Below, piece after piece: positions 17,453 to 24,680 of a stretch of DNA of 64,000 nucleotides. The stretch lies in the NCBI RefSeq assembly GCF_007846095.1, contig NZ_VOEI01000002.1:744001-808000 (forward strand), in the 5' to 3' direction. The stretch comes from Mucilaginibacter achroorhodeus (lineage in GTDB: Bacteria > Bacteroidota > Bacteroidia > Sphingobacteriales > Sphingobacteriaceae). Both the position numbers and the translations under genes were made by a program. Every line of letters starts with the position of its first letter. The stretch's first letter is position 1. The notes beneath the pieces are model-generated. The model searched no databases. It was not told where the DNA came from and saw nothing but the letters and a program-made list of their open reading frames with translations.

Positions 17453-17902
17453 CTACCCTCTCATCTTATCCAGCAGATCGCTTAGCTGGCCCGCTTCTTC
17501 TTCGGTGAGGTTTTGTTTGAAGAGATCTTTTGTTTTGAAGTCGACATCCATTTTCTTGAGGATGGCGAGGCCTTCATCGCTGATGCGGATATCTACAGCG
17601 CGGCGGTCGCTTGAGTTGGTGCAGCGCGATACCAGTCCTTTTTGCACCAGGCGATCAACAATGCGTGAGGCATCAGACATTTTATCTATCATTCGCTCTT
17701 TAAGCATATTCACAGTGGCCGGTTTTGGGTGCTGACCACGTAAAATACGCAGGATATTAAACTGCTGCTGAGTTAAGTTGTGTTTCTCAAAAGCCGGGCG
17801 CATGTAATTATTTATCCAGCCCGACGTGTAGCCGAGGTTGATAACCATTTTATGGTAATTGTCCTCAAAATTGGTGCTTTTGATATCTTCTTCTATTCCC
17901 AT
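17453..17902 (-). CDS. MarR-family transcriptional regulator
   Basis: A 149-aa winged helix-turn-helix regulator. The recognition region is LTQQQFNILRILRG (about 44-57), then PATVNMLKERMIDKMSDASRIVDRLVQKGLVSR, and the wing is DRRAVDIRISDEGLAIL. MarR proteins usually repress stress or efflux genes and are released by small phenolic ligands. It is the last gene of the ybbR-like operon and starts 30 bases after the DUF5522 stop. The target is unknown; autoregulation is possible only if it also has an internal promoter. Confidence 0.9.
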   Translation of the reverse strand: MGIEEDIKSTNFEDNYHKMVINLGYTSGWINNYMRPAFEKHNLTQQQFNILRILRGQHPKPATVNMLKERMIDKMSDASRIVDRLVQKGLVSRCTNSSDRRAVDIRISDEGLAILKKMDVDFKTKDLFKQNLTEEEAGQLSDLLDKMRG

Positions 17903-17932
17903 AATAACCGAAAATTGAACCGCAAATATAAC

Positions 17933-18094
17933 CTATTTATTTTTAGGTTGTTCGCCCGGCTTGGGCCTGCCGTAGTGCCAGGGGCAATGCAAACACTTGT
18001 TTTTGCAGCAATATCCGCGTTTTAAATGGTATTCTTTTGTAAAAACGAAGTTACCATCCGCATTGATATAGTAGTCGACATTCTCCTGCAGCAT
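17933..18094 (-). CDS. DUF5522 small cysteine-rich protein
   Basis: A 53-aa protein, short enough to be missed by most gene callers. It begins MLQENVDYYINADGNFVFTK and carries a tight cysteine cluster at Cys29, Cys30, Cys34 and Cys37 (RGYCCKNKCLHCPW), likely a metal or Fe-S site, followed by HYGRPKPGEQPK. This pattern is the DUF5522 family, whose role is unknown. Its ATG overlaps the exonuclease stop as TAATG, giving translational coupling. Being wedged between the exonuclease and marR, with every codon in frame, makes it very likely real. Confidence 0.85.
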   Translation of the reverse strand: MLQENVDYYINADGNFVFTKEYHLKRGYCCKNKCLHCPWHYGRPKPGEQPKNK

Positions 18095-19032
18095 TATCCA
18101 ATGATTTTGACAAAAATATCGTTTTTAAAATATTCCTTTAATTGTCGCCCATCACCATGCAAGGTCCATATTTGCTGAGGTTGAACCTGCTTTACGGCCT
18201 CAAGGATATCGTTCCAATCCACATGGTCTGATATAAAAAGGGTATCCTGCGCGTTGGCCTGCAGGTTCTTCCAGCCTGATGCAAATAGCCGCTTAACACC
18301 CGTAGCCCTTATGTAGCTATCGAATGTAAAGGGTGGCACAATGTAAACGTACTCCTTCTGCTCTTTCATCAGCTTGCGGTTATACACTTGGTGTGCGCCA
18401 ATATCATAGCCCAGCTTTTTATAAACCGCGTTTATCGGCATTATGCGATGATGTACCAGCACAGTTTTGTGAGGGGCATATTTATTGATCATGCTGACGA
18501 GGCGCTGGCTTTTGCCTAAACTATATGCGCCCAACAGGATATTTATCTTGATGTCATTTAGCTTTTGGATCTCTTTTACTGGGTCGGGGTGTTGAGTTGA
18601 TGGGTCGGCAAAAGTTGTTTCGGTGATCAGCACATCGGCTTTTACCCATTCAATGGGTTCACAGGTATCGTCGGGCTGCAGTTTATAATCGCCGGTATAC
18701 AGGTAACTAACGCCCTTGTATTCCATTAATATCTGTGCAGAGCCGGGCATGTGGCCCGCCGGGATAAAGGTGAGTTGAACCTCTCCTATTTTAAAGGGTG
18801 TATGATAAGGTACCGTGTAACTTACTTTGGCCTTCTTGTTACCATAACGCAATTCCATAAAAGCCAGGGTAGCTTCCGTAGCGTAAACGTTATGGTTCCC
18901 GGCAATGGCGTGATCTGCATGAGCATGTGAGATTACCGCGTTATCTACCGGCTGCGGCGGGTCGAGGTAAAAATCAGCATAACGGCAATAAAGGCCATTG
19001 ATGTTGTAAGCAATAAAATCGTCTAAGATCAT
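18094..19032 (-). CDS. MBL-fold exonuclease-like metallohydrolase
   Basis: A 312-aa metallo-beta-lactamase fold protein of the group that includes mRNA 3-prime processing factor-like and ligase-associated exonucleases. The metal site HAHADH is at residues 36-41, with IPAGHMPGSAQIL, LYTGDYK and a later SDHVDW and LHGDG, as in that group. It starts within the end of coaE (four-base overlap, ATGA) and is followed by the small DUF5522 gene. No DNA ligase gene is adjacent, so a nuclease role in RNA or DNA processing is inferred from family alone. Confidence 0.8.
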   Translation of the reverse strand: MILDDFIAYNINGLYCRYADFYLDPPQPVDNAVISHAHADHAIAGNHNVYATEATLAFMELRYGNKKAKVSYTVPYHTPFKIGEVQLTFIPAGHMPGSAQILMEYKGVSYLYTGDYKLQPDDTCEPIEWVKADVLITETTFADPSTQHPDPVKEIQKLNDIKINILLGAYSLGKSQRLVSMINKYAPHKTVLVHHRIMPINAVYKKLGYDIGAHQVYNRKLMKEQKEYVYIVPPFTFDSYIRATGVKRLFASGWKNLQANAQDTLFISDHVDWNDILEAVKQVQPQQIWTLHGDGRQLKEYFKNDIFVKIIG

Positions 19033-19628
19033 TTGTTATTAGCGAGCGACAAGTACAATTCGTGCAGCTTTAGCATCTGCGGGATTACCAGTTCGCTATC
19101 ATCATTGATGATAATGTCATCCGCCAGTTCCATTTTTTTTTCCTGCGGATATTGGCGTGCTTCCCGGCTTTTTACTTCATCAGCGGTAACCCCATCGCGC
19201 TTCATTACCCGGTCAATGCGGATATCCAGCGGTGCGGCAACTAAAATACTACGGTCGCATTTTTTGTATGAGCCGCTCTCAAATAAAATTGCGGCTTCTT
19301 TTAAAACGTAAGGAGCATCCGCTTGCTCCTCTACCCAAACATCAAAAGCCCTGAACACGGCGGGATGCACCAGGGCATTAAGTTCTTCCAATCGCTGTTT
19401 ATCGTTAAAAACAATCCCGCCAATGTGTTTACGATTAAGTGAGCCATCTTCGTAATAGGCCTCGTTACCAAAAGCAGCTTTGATAGCATCGATAAGCACG
19501 TCATCTTCTATCATTACCTTTTTGGCAGCTTCGTCAGCATAAAACACCGGGATACCCAGCACTTCAAATACCTTGCAACCGGTGGTTTTGCCACTGCCGA
19601 TGTTACCTGTTATCCCTACTTTAAGCAT
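19029..19628 (-). CDS. coaE: dephospho-CoA kinase
   Basis: Last step of coenzyme A synthesis, phosphorylating dephospho-CoA on the ribose 3-prime hydroxyl. The P-loop GNIGSGKTT is at residues 8-16. The substrate segment FYADEAAKK, the NRKHIGGIVF region and the lid RVMKRDGVTADEVKSREARQ are typical. Length 199 aa is standard. Its start overlaps the ybbR-like stop by one base and its end overlaps the exonuclease start, so it is central in a tightly coupled operon. Confidence 0.95.
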   Translation of the reverse strand: MLKVGITGNIGSGKTTGCKVFEVLGIPVFYADEAAKKVMIEDDVLIDAIKAAFGNEAYYEDGSLNRKHIGGIVFNDKQRLEELNALVHPAVFRAFDVWVEEQADAPYVLKEAAILFESGSYKKCDRSILVAAPLDIRIDRVMKRDGVTADEVKSREARQYPQEKKMELADDIIINDDSELVIPQMLKLHELYLSLANNK

Positions 19629-20575
19629 TATTTTTTTATGATAAAATCAATTACCTGCGGCTCTATCTTGGTGACTTTGCTATAAGATGGCATGCGCGTA
19701 ACTTTCACAGGCAAAGTGCTGTAACCGTTATGGCGCCAAAGGTCAAGATCGGCAACTGCTTCAAAATCGTCCTCGTTCATTTCGGGGTAATCCGTAAGCG
19801 ATGTTGTAAACGTAACCTTTACCTTTTGCGGAAAAACCTTAACATCATAATACCGCTGGTTATTGATCACCTTTACCGGTATCTCCAATGTTTTTTCGGT
19901 GTACTCATCAACCGGGATGGTCAAAGTCACCGCTCTCGGGATGACTGCCAGGTTTCCCTCTTTAGGTTTTTGCAATGCTATCCTGCCAATAAAATCTTCA
20001 TTCGCATTTTGAAGTTTAACCGTATCCGTCTTCCAGCTTGTTATTTTTGCCAGCACTTCTGCCGGGCCGCTGATGGTTACATACCGCGGCTTTATCATGA
20101 GGTCGTTTGATTGCGAAAACTGCTTTTGGTACTGTATGTCACTAACCACCTCAACAGGCACCCGCTTGATGATCCGGTTACTAAAATCAAAGAAAAGCGT
20201 ATCGGGGTTTACCGCTATGATCTCGTGATTAAGATCTTTCTTAGCGTTTATCTGCTTCAATTGCTGACTGATAACAATAAAGTTTTTGGTCTCTAACGTG
20301 TGCAGATCAACATTGATGGGTTTATTGTTGTAATCAACCTTCGAGAAAAGCATTTGCCAGCCTGTGCCCTGCACAATGGCGCTGACAGTATCTGCCTGAA
20401 GCGGATAAAAGGCCCTTTTTTGAGGCAGATTTTTATAATTAATAATTTGCCGTATGGTAAATTTATAAGTATTAGAAAGCGCAGTAAACAACCAGGCAAA
20501 CACAGCAAAAACAAGGCAGGTTACAAAAACCGATAACCGCCGCCGTTCTATTGCTGATAGTTTGATAATGGCCAT
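19628..20575 (-). CDS. YbbR-like domain membrane-anchored protein
   Basis: A 315-aa protein with one N-terminal membrane anchor (about residues 14-34, VFVTCLVFAVFAWLFTALS) and repeated beta-rich YbbR-like modules after it (RVPVEVVSDIQYQ, LEIPVKVINNQRYYDVKVFP, LPVKVTRM). In Firmicutes, YbbR/CdaR binds and controls the diadenylate cyclase CdaA. No cyclase gene is present here, so only the fold carries over. It heads the operon with coaE, the exonuclease, DUF5522 and marR. Confidence 0.8.
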   Translation of the reverse strand: MAIIKLSAIERRRLSVFVTCLVFAVFAWLFTALSNTYKFTIRQIINYKNLPQKRAFYPLQADTVSAIVQGTGWQMLFSKVDYNNKPINVDLHTLETKNFIVISQQLKQINAKKDLNHEIIAVNPDTLFFDFSNRIIKRVPVEVVSDIQYQKQFSQSNDLMIKPRYVTISGPAEVLAKITSWKTDTVKLQNANEDFIGRIALQKPKEGNLAVIPRAVTLTIPVDEYTEKTLEIPVKVINNQRYYDVKVFPQKVKVTFTTSLTDYPEMNEDDFEAVADLDLWRHNGYSTLPVKVTRMPSYSKVTKIEPQVIDFIIKK

Positions 20576-20586
20576 TTCTTCTTTGA

Positions 20587-20672
20587 GTAAAAGGTTAAAG
20601 GCGAAAGGTTAAACGCTAAAGGTTAAAGGTTAAAGGTACACTTTGTGGATAAAAGGCGAAAGGTAATTTTAC
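20587..20672. repeat. heptad-like AAAGGTT/AAAGGCG tandem repeats
   Basis: A run of seven-base units such as AAAGGTT, AAAGGCG and AAACGCT covers about 80 bases, with a break around 20640. Phase is mostly kept. It lies between the yajC terminator and the ybbR-like gene, so it could affect the upstream region of the latter. Function unknown. Confidence 0.65.
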
Positions 20673-20680
20673 AGCACATA

Positions 20681-20710
20681 AACAAAAAGGCGAAAGAGAA
20701 ACCTTTCGCC
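20681..20710 (-). terminator. terminator of the nusB-DUF1573-yajC operon
   Basis: On the minus strand GGCGAAAG-GTTTCT-CTTTCGCC is a perfect 8-base hairpin directly followed by TTTTTGTTT, 32 bases after the yajC stop. It separates this operon from the ybbR-like one. Confidence 0.88.
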
Positions 20711-20742
20711 CTTTACCTTTAGCCTTTTACCTCAGCAAAGCC

Positions 20743-21063
20743 TTACTTAACAGTAGCCGGTGTGTTCAGCGCTTTCGATGCATCAAGCGATATAGCTGAT
20801 TTATCAAAACGAATGCGTGCGCCATTCTCAACCTCAACAACAAAGGTAGTTTCTGCAACCTCGTAAATGCGGCCGTGTATGCCTGCTGTAGTAATAACCC
20901 TGTCGCCTTTTTTAAGTTCTTCGGTATATTTTTTTTGATCTTTTTGCTTTTTAACCTGCGGACGGATCATAAAGAAATAGAACACTACTGCAATTAAACC
21001 AAACATGATCAACTGCTGAACTCCCATGCCGCCGCCGGCTTGTAATAAAATTGTACTTATCAT
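20743..21063 (-). CDS. yajC: Sec translocon accessory protein YajC
   Basis: A 106-aa inner membrane protein that associates with SecDF. A short exposed N-terminus is followed by one helix (about residues 14-34, QQLIMFGLIAVVFYFFMI) and the signature RPQVKKQKDQKKYTEELKKGD. The cytosolic part then has RVITTAGIHGRIYEV. The hydrophobic segment and basic motif are diagnostic. It is the last gene before the terminator at 20710-20681. Confidence 0.95.
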   Translation of the reverse strand: MISTILLQAGGGMGVQQLIMFGLIAVVFYFFMIRPQVKKQKDQKKYTEELKKGDRVITTAGIHGRIYEVAETTFVVEVENGARIRFDKSAISLDASKALNTPATVK

Positions 21064-21132
21064 CTAAATTAATTATTAAATTATTGATTTAATGACTTAC
21101 TGAATTAACAATAACCCATTTAGCTTTTTGTG

Positions 21133-21582
21133 TTATTTGGCAGTTACTTCGCCAATTAAGTGCATCATTGTTTGTGCAGGGTTAGTATTGGCTGTAACCG
21201 TTATCTGTTTATCCTGTAAGCCTACTTTACCCGCACTATTAAAGGTTACTTTGATTTCGCCTGCGGCACCGGGCTGTACGGGTGCCTTTGGCCACTCCGG
21301 TGTGGTACAACCACATGTTGCAACAGCATCTTTTATGATCAATGGCGACTTACCGCTGTTTACAAATTTAAAGGCATAAGTTACTTTTTCGCCTTCTTTT
21401 ATTTTACCAAAGTCATGCGTGTCTTTATCCAGTTTAATAACAGGTGCATTTGCCACATCTGCGGCAGCTGGCGCTGCGCTTGCAGTGGTATCTGCAGCGG
21501 TAGATGCGTCATGTTTTGCGCCCTGGTTACAGGCGGTTAACATTAAACCGGCTGCTGCTATGCATAAAAAAAACTTTTTCAT
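21133..21582 (-). CDS. DUF1573 lipoprotein
   Basis: A 149-aa envelope lipoprotein. The lipobox LTAC puts the lipid on Cys18, followed by an Ala/Thr-rich linker and a DUF1573 domain from about residue 50 (DTHDFGKIKEGEKVTYAFKF, then CGCTTPEWPKAPVQPGAAGEIKVTF). The fold is immunoglobulin-like and the CGCT motif is invariant in the family. Function is unknown. It sits between nusB and yajC, an order I recall as common in Bacteroidota. Confidence 0.9.
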   Translation of the reverse strand: MKKFFLCIAAAGLMLTACNQGAKHDASTAADTTASAAPAAADVANAPVIKLDKDTHDFGKIKEGEKVTYAFKFVNSGKSPLIIKDAVATCGCTTPEWPKAPVQPGAAGEIKVTFNSAGKVGLQDKQITVTANTNPAQTMMHLIGEVTAK

Positions 21583-21600
21583 ATTTAACTGTAATAATGG

Positions 21601-22548
21601 TTATTCAATTAATCCCCTGCCAGATTTGCGCACCTTGTTACCGGCTTTTAATTCTGCTAAAATTTTATCTAAAATACCGTTTATAAACGAATTACTCTTC
21701 GGCGTACTAAACTCCTTTGAGATCTCCAAGTACTCATTAATGGTTACTTTAACCGGGATAGATGTAAAGTTAATAAACTCTACAATAGCCATCTTCATCA
21801 GCAAAGTATCCATCATAGCAATACGGTCGGGCTCCCAGTTCTGGGTCTTTTCGGCTATTAAAGCCTGGTATTCTACGTCGTGCCTGATAGTTTGCTCAAA
21901 CAGGTTTACCACAAATTCGCGGTCTTCTGTCCAGTTACCACTAATTTCTGCAAGTTTATTCTCTGCAAAGTTTTCTGAAGCAAAGTTCTTAAAGGTTTTG
22001 GCGATCAGTGCCTGCAAAACCTCTTTATCAGTAGGCCAGTAAATAAATTTATCTTCAAAAACCTGCTCCGCTAACGACGATTTTAAGATCACCTTTTTAA
22101 AGATGAACTTGATAATGTCTTTATCGCTTTGAATGGTATCGTCAGTTTTTGCCAGGTATTCGGCGTATTCCGGTGAATTTTTAAGGCTTGTAAAAAGTGA
22201 TTTGGCCAGCTCCGGGTCAAAGCTCCAATCTATTTTGTATTTGCGGATACCATTTAGGTAATCCTTGTTATCCAATACCGAAAGGTAAAAGCGGTTAGTT
22301 AAGATCTTTTGGTTAACGTTAAGGTCTTCGGCAGTTGGGCGGTGTTTGTTTGCCCTCTCTTCCGCGTCGCGGGATACGTACTCGATAGTCTCGTTAATAA
22401 GCGATAACATCCAGATGTACATTTCAAAAACCTGGTCGATACCGTTTAGCAGGTTTTTTTCAGAAAGTTTAATGTCTTTGGTATCCGACTGATGATACGC
22501 GTAAAGCGATTGTAACACTTTTACCCTAAGGTGTCTTCTGTTTAGCAT
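21601..22548 (-). CDS. nusB: transcription antitermination factor NusB
   Basis: NusB joins NusE in antitermination complexes on rRNA operons. The C-terminal half carries the NusB RNA-binding fold (EPDRIAMMDTLLMKMAIVEF, then IPVKVTINEYLEISKEFS and SFINGILDKI). The first half (MLNRRHLRVKVLQSLYAYHQ) matches the NusB N-terminal helix, and an insertion of over 100 residues separates the two. At 315 aa it is twice the E. coli length, which is normal for Bacteroidota. First gene of the nusB-DUF1573-yajC unit. Confidence 0.93.
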   Translation of the reverse strand: MLNRRHLRVKVLQSLYAYHQSDTKDIKLSEKNLLNGIDQVFEMYIWMLSLINETIEYVSRDAEERANKHRPTAEDLNVNQKILTNRFYLSVLDNKDYLNGIRKYKIDWSFDPELAKSLFTSLKNSPEYAEYLAKTDDTIQSDKDIIKFIFKKVILKSSLAEQVFEDKFIYWPTDKEVLQALIAKTFKNFASENFAENKLAEISGNWTEDREFVVNLFEQTIRHDVEYQALIAEKTQNWEPDRIAMMDTLLMKMAIVEFINFTSIPVKVTINEYLEISKEFSTPKSNSFINGILDKILAELKAGNKVRKSGRGLIE

Positions 22549-22604
22549 TTTTGTAAGAACGATTATGGCCTGTTTATCCTCTTAAATTGGCCGTATGATA
22601 ATTT

Positions 22605-23690
22605 CTAATAGGTTGATTTTACTTTTCTAATGTCTGCAATACGTTTTTCAGCAATTTTGTTTGCCGCTTCAATGGTAGAAATGTTTTCTGCCTTAGAAAG
22701 TTTTAAAACGTTGCGGGTAGCTTCATAAATATTTTCGGTAAGCTGCATGGTGCGTCGTTTGCTAAATCCCTGCAATTCCGAATAGCAATTTATAATACCA
22801 CCTGCGTTAATAACGTAATCCGGCGCAAATAGTATACCTTTATCTAAAAGCATTTTGCCGTGTTCATCCTCATCCTGTAACTGATTATTGGCAGAGCCTG
22901 CAATAATGCCCACTTTAAGCTTGCTGATGGTTTGCGTATTGATAGTTGCACCCAACGCACATGGCGAATAGATGTCAGCATCAATATCAAATATCGAGTT
23001 ATTTGATACTGCTTCGGCACCGTATTTTTTTGATACCTGCCTAACCCTGTCCTCGTTAATATCGCTTACATAAACCTTGGCATTTTCTTCGCGAAGCAGC
23101 TTCACCAATGTTTCGCCAACATGGCCTATACCTTGCACAATTACGGAGCGACCGGTAATAGTGTCGTTACCATACATTTCACGTACAGCCGCCTTAATGC
23201 CCATCAACACGCCTTTTGCTGCTACCGGTGCAGGGTCGCCGCTCCCGCCTAAACTCTCAGGGATACCGGTAACATGCTCTGTCTCCATGCGGATATATTC
23301 CATATCACGCGGACTGGTGCCTACATCTTCTGACGTTATAAATTCACCATTAAGGTTCTTGATATAACGGCCAAATTTGCGCATCATCGCTTCAGACTTG
23401 TCACGTCGCGAGTCGCCTATGATCACAGAATAGCCGCCGCCCATGTTTAAACCGGCAATGGCGCACTTGTAGGTCATGCTTTTTGAAAGGCGCAAAACAT
23501 CATACAATGCTTCGGCCTCGGTACGATAAGTCCACATGCGGGTACTGCCAAAAGCAGGGCCCAAAGTGGTATCATGTATGGCAATGATAGCTTTTAAGCC
23601 AGTGTGAGGGTCGCTGCAAAACACAACCTTTTGGTGGCCATAAGCCTCAAGTTGGCTAAATATGCTATCGGTTGTTTGTTGTGCAGACAT
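22605..23690 (-). CDS. leucine/phenylalanine/valine dehydrogenase homologue with altered active site
   Basis: Glu/Leu/Phe/Val dehydrogenase family, 361 aa, clearly of the leucine dehydrogenase branch: the NAD-binding GIGHVGETLVKLL, GSANNQLQDEDEHG and DYVINAGGIINCYSEL are all present. The substrate-carboxylate lysine is kept as Lys75 (MTYKCAIAG), as is the catalytic Asp122 (ITSEDVGT). However, the catalytic lysine expected in GGGK, 12 residues on, is Tyr87 (GGGYSVIIGD). The codon is TAT at 23430-23432. Reversible amino acid deamination is the family role. Here it may be altered, inactive or regulatory. It has its own consensus promoter. Confidence 0.88.
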   Translation of the reverse strand: MSAQQTTDSIFSQLEAYGHQKVVFCSDPHTGLKAIIAIHDTTLGPAFGSTRMWTYRTEAEALYDVLRLSKSMTYKCAIAGLNMGGGYSVIIGDSRRDKSEAMMRKFGRYIKNLNGEFITSEDVGTSPRDMEYIRMETEHVTGIPESLGGSGDPAPVAAKGVLMGIKAAVREMYGNDTITGRSVIVQGIGHVGETLVKLLREENAKVYVSDINEDRVRQVSKKYGAEAVSNNSIFDIDADIYSPCALGATINTQTISKLKVGIIAGSANNQLQDEDEHGKMLLDKGILFAPDYVINAGGIINCYSELQGFSKRRTMQLTENIYEATRNVLKLSKAENISTIEAANKIAEKRIADIRKVKSTY

Positions 23691-24040
23691 GTATCAGCAA
23701 TTATTAATCAGCACTGCAAAAGTAGCGGTTTTTTTTGTTGTGACAAGTTTAGTTAGCTATACGGGTCATTAAAGGTTGATTAAAATTTGAGATTGATGCG
23801 CGTTACCTGCGGCACACGCCATGCACCAATAACCCGGCAGGCATTAGGCTGAAGGCCGGTATTACCCATATCGTCAGCTCATAATTAATTTCCATCAAAA
23901 CAAATAGTGCTATTCACGATAGCAACAAAGGTTCACATATATTCACACAGAGGTATACAATTGCAAAAACCTGTAAAACAAATAGTTGCAGGAACCCATT
24001 ATTCTGTTGAATCTTGTTTTACACTCCAAATTAGTTAGTT
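23691..24040. other. 350-base gap between divergent genes
   Basis: The left edge holds the promoter of the leucine dehydrogenase homologue. The rest is A/T-rich with no open frame of note, and must contain the promoter of the OmpA-like gene; no full TAnnTTTG match on the plus strand was found there. Confidence 0.5.
23717..23746 (-). promoter_or_regulatory. promoter of the leucine dehydrogenase homologue
   Basis: On the minus strand TTG (23746-23744), 19 bases of spacer and TACTTTTG (23724-23717) match both boxes of the Bacteroidota promoter at the ideal spacing. The ATG lies 27 bases downstream of the -7 box. Confidence 0.7.
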
Positions 24041-24496
24041 ATGAAAAATATGATCGCAGCCTTTACAGCTATTTTATTGCTTGTAAGTGTTAATGCCATT
24101 GCAGTAAATAAACATATGAAAATGTCGCCCGATGCCGTGCGCCGTTACAAGGCAGGGCTTTCTGTGGCGGCTATGACCAAAAACCTGCAATTTGATTTCG
24201 CAAAAGCTAATCTGCGACCTATTTACAATGAGAGGCTTACGCAATTAGCTAAACTGCTTGTAGAAGGTAACTACCCTATTATACTGCGTGGCCACGCCGA
24301 TGCCGTAGGGAGCCGTGTACCCAATTGGCAGCTTTCGCAAAAACGCGCTGACGCAATAAAGGACTTCTTGGTAAGCAAGGGCGTTTCTGCTGCAAAAATT
24401 GTCACCACACCTTTTGGCAGCACCATACCGGTTGCCAGCAACCGCACTGCAGAAGGCCGCCAACGAAACAGAAGAGTGGAAATTAGGCTAAGTTAA
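24041..24496 (+). CDS. OmpA-family peptidoglycan-binding protein
   Basis: A 151-aa exported protein: signal peptide at residues 1-21 (MKNMIAAFTAILLLVSVNAIA) and one OmpA C-terminal domain. The domain shows LQFDFAKANLRPIYNERLTQLAKLL, GHADAVGSRVPNWQLSQKRA, a KDFLVSKGV helix and GRQRNRRVEIRLS at the end. The Asp and Arg that grip diaminopimelate are kept. There is no beta-barrel, so it is a periplasmic peptidoglycan-binding protein. Stand-alone gene. Confidence 0.92.
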   Translation: MKNMIAAFTAILLLVSVNAIAVNKHMKMSPDAVRRYKAGLSVAAMTKNLQFDFAKANLRPIYNERLTQLAKLLVEGNYPIILRGHADAVGSRVPNWQLSQKRADAIKDFLVSKGVSAAKIVTTPFGSTIPVASNRTAEGRQRNRRVEIRLS

Positions 24497-24680
24497 TATT
24501 GAAGTCAAACGGTGTAAATTGTGTTTTGATGACTTCTGCAACGACAGAATAGCTGGGAGCGAAAGGATAATTATTGAGCGTTACATTTATTGATCTGAGA
24601 ATGCTTTTAATACAAGCATCAAAAGGATGACTTAAGCATGGTTGCTTTATAATATAGCATACCGTACTTTTGGTTATCTA

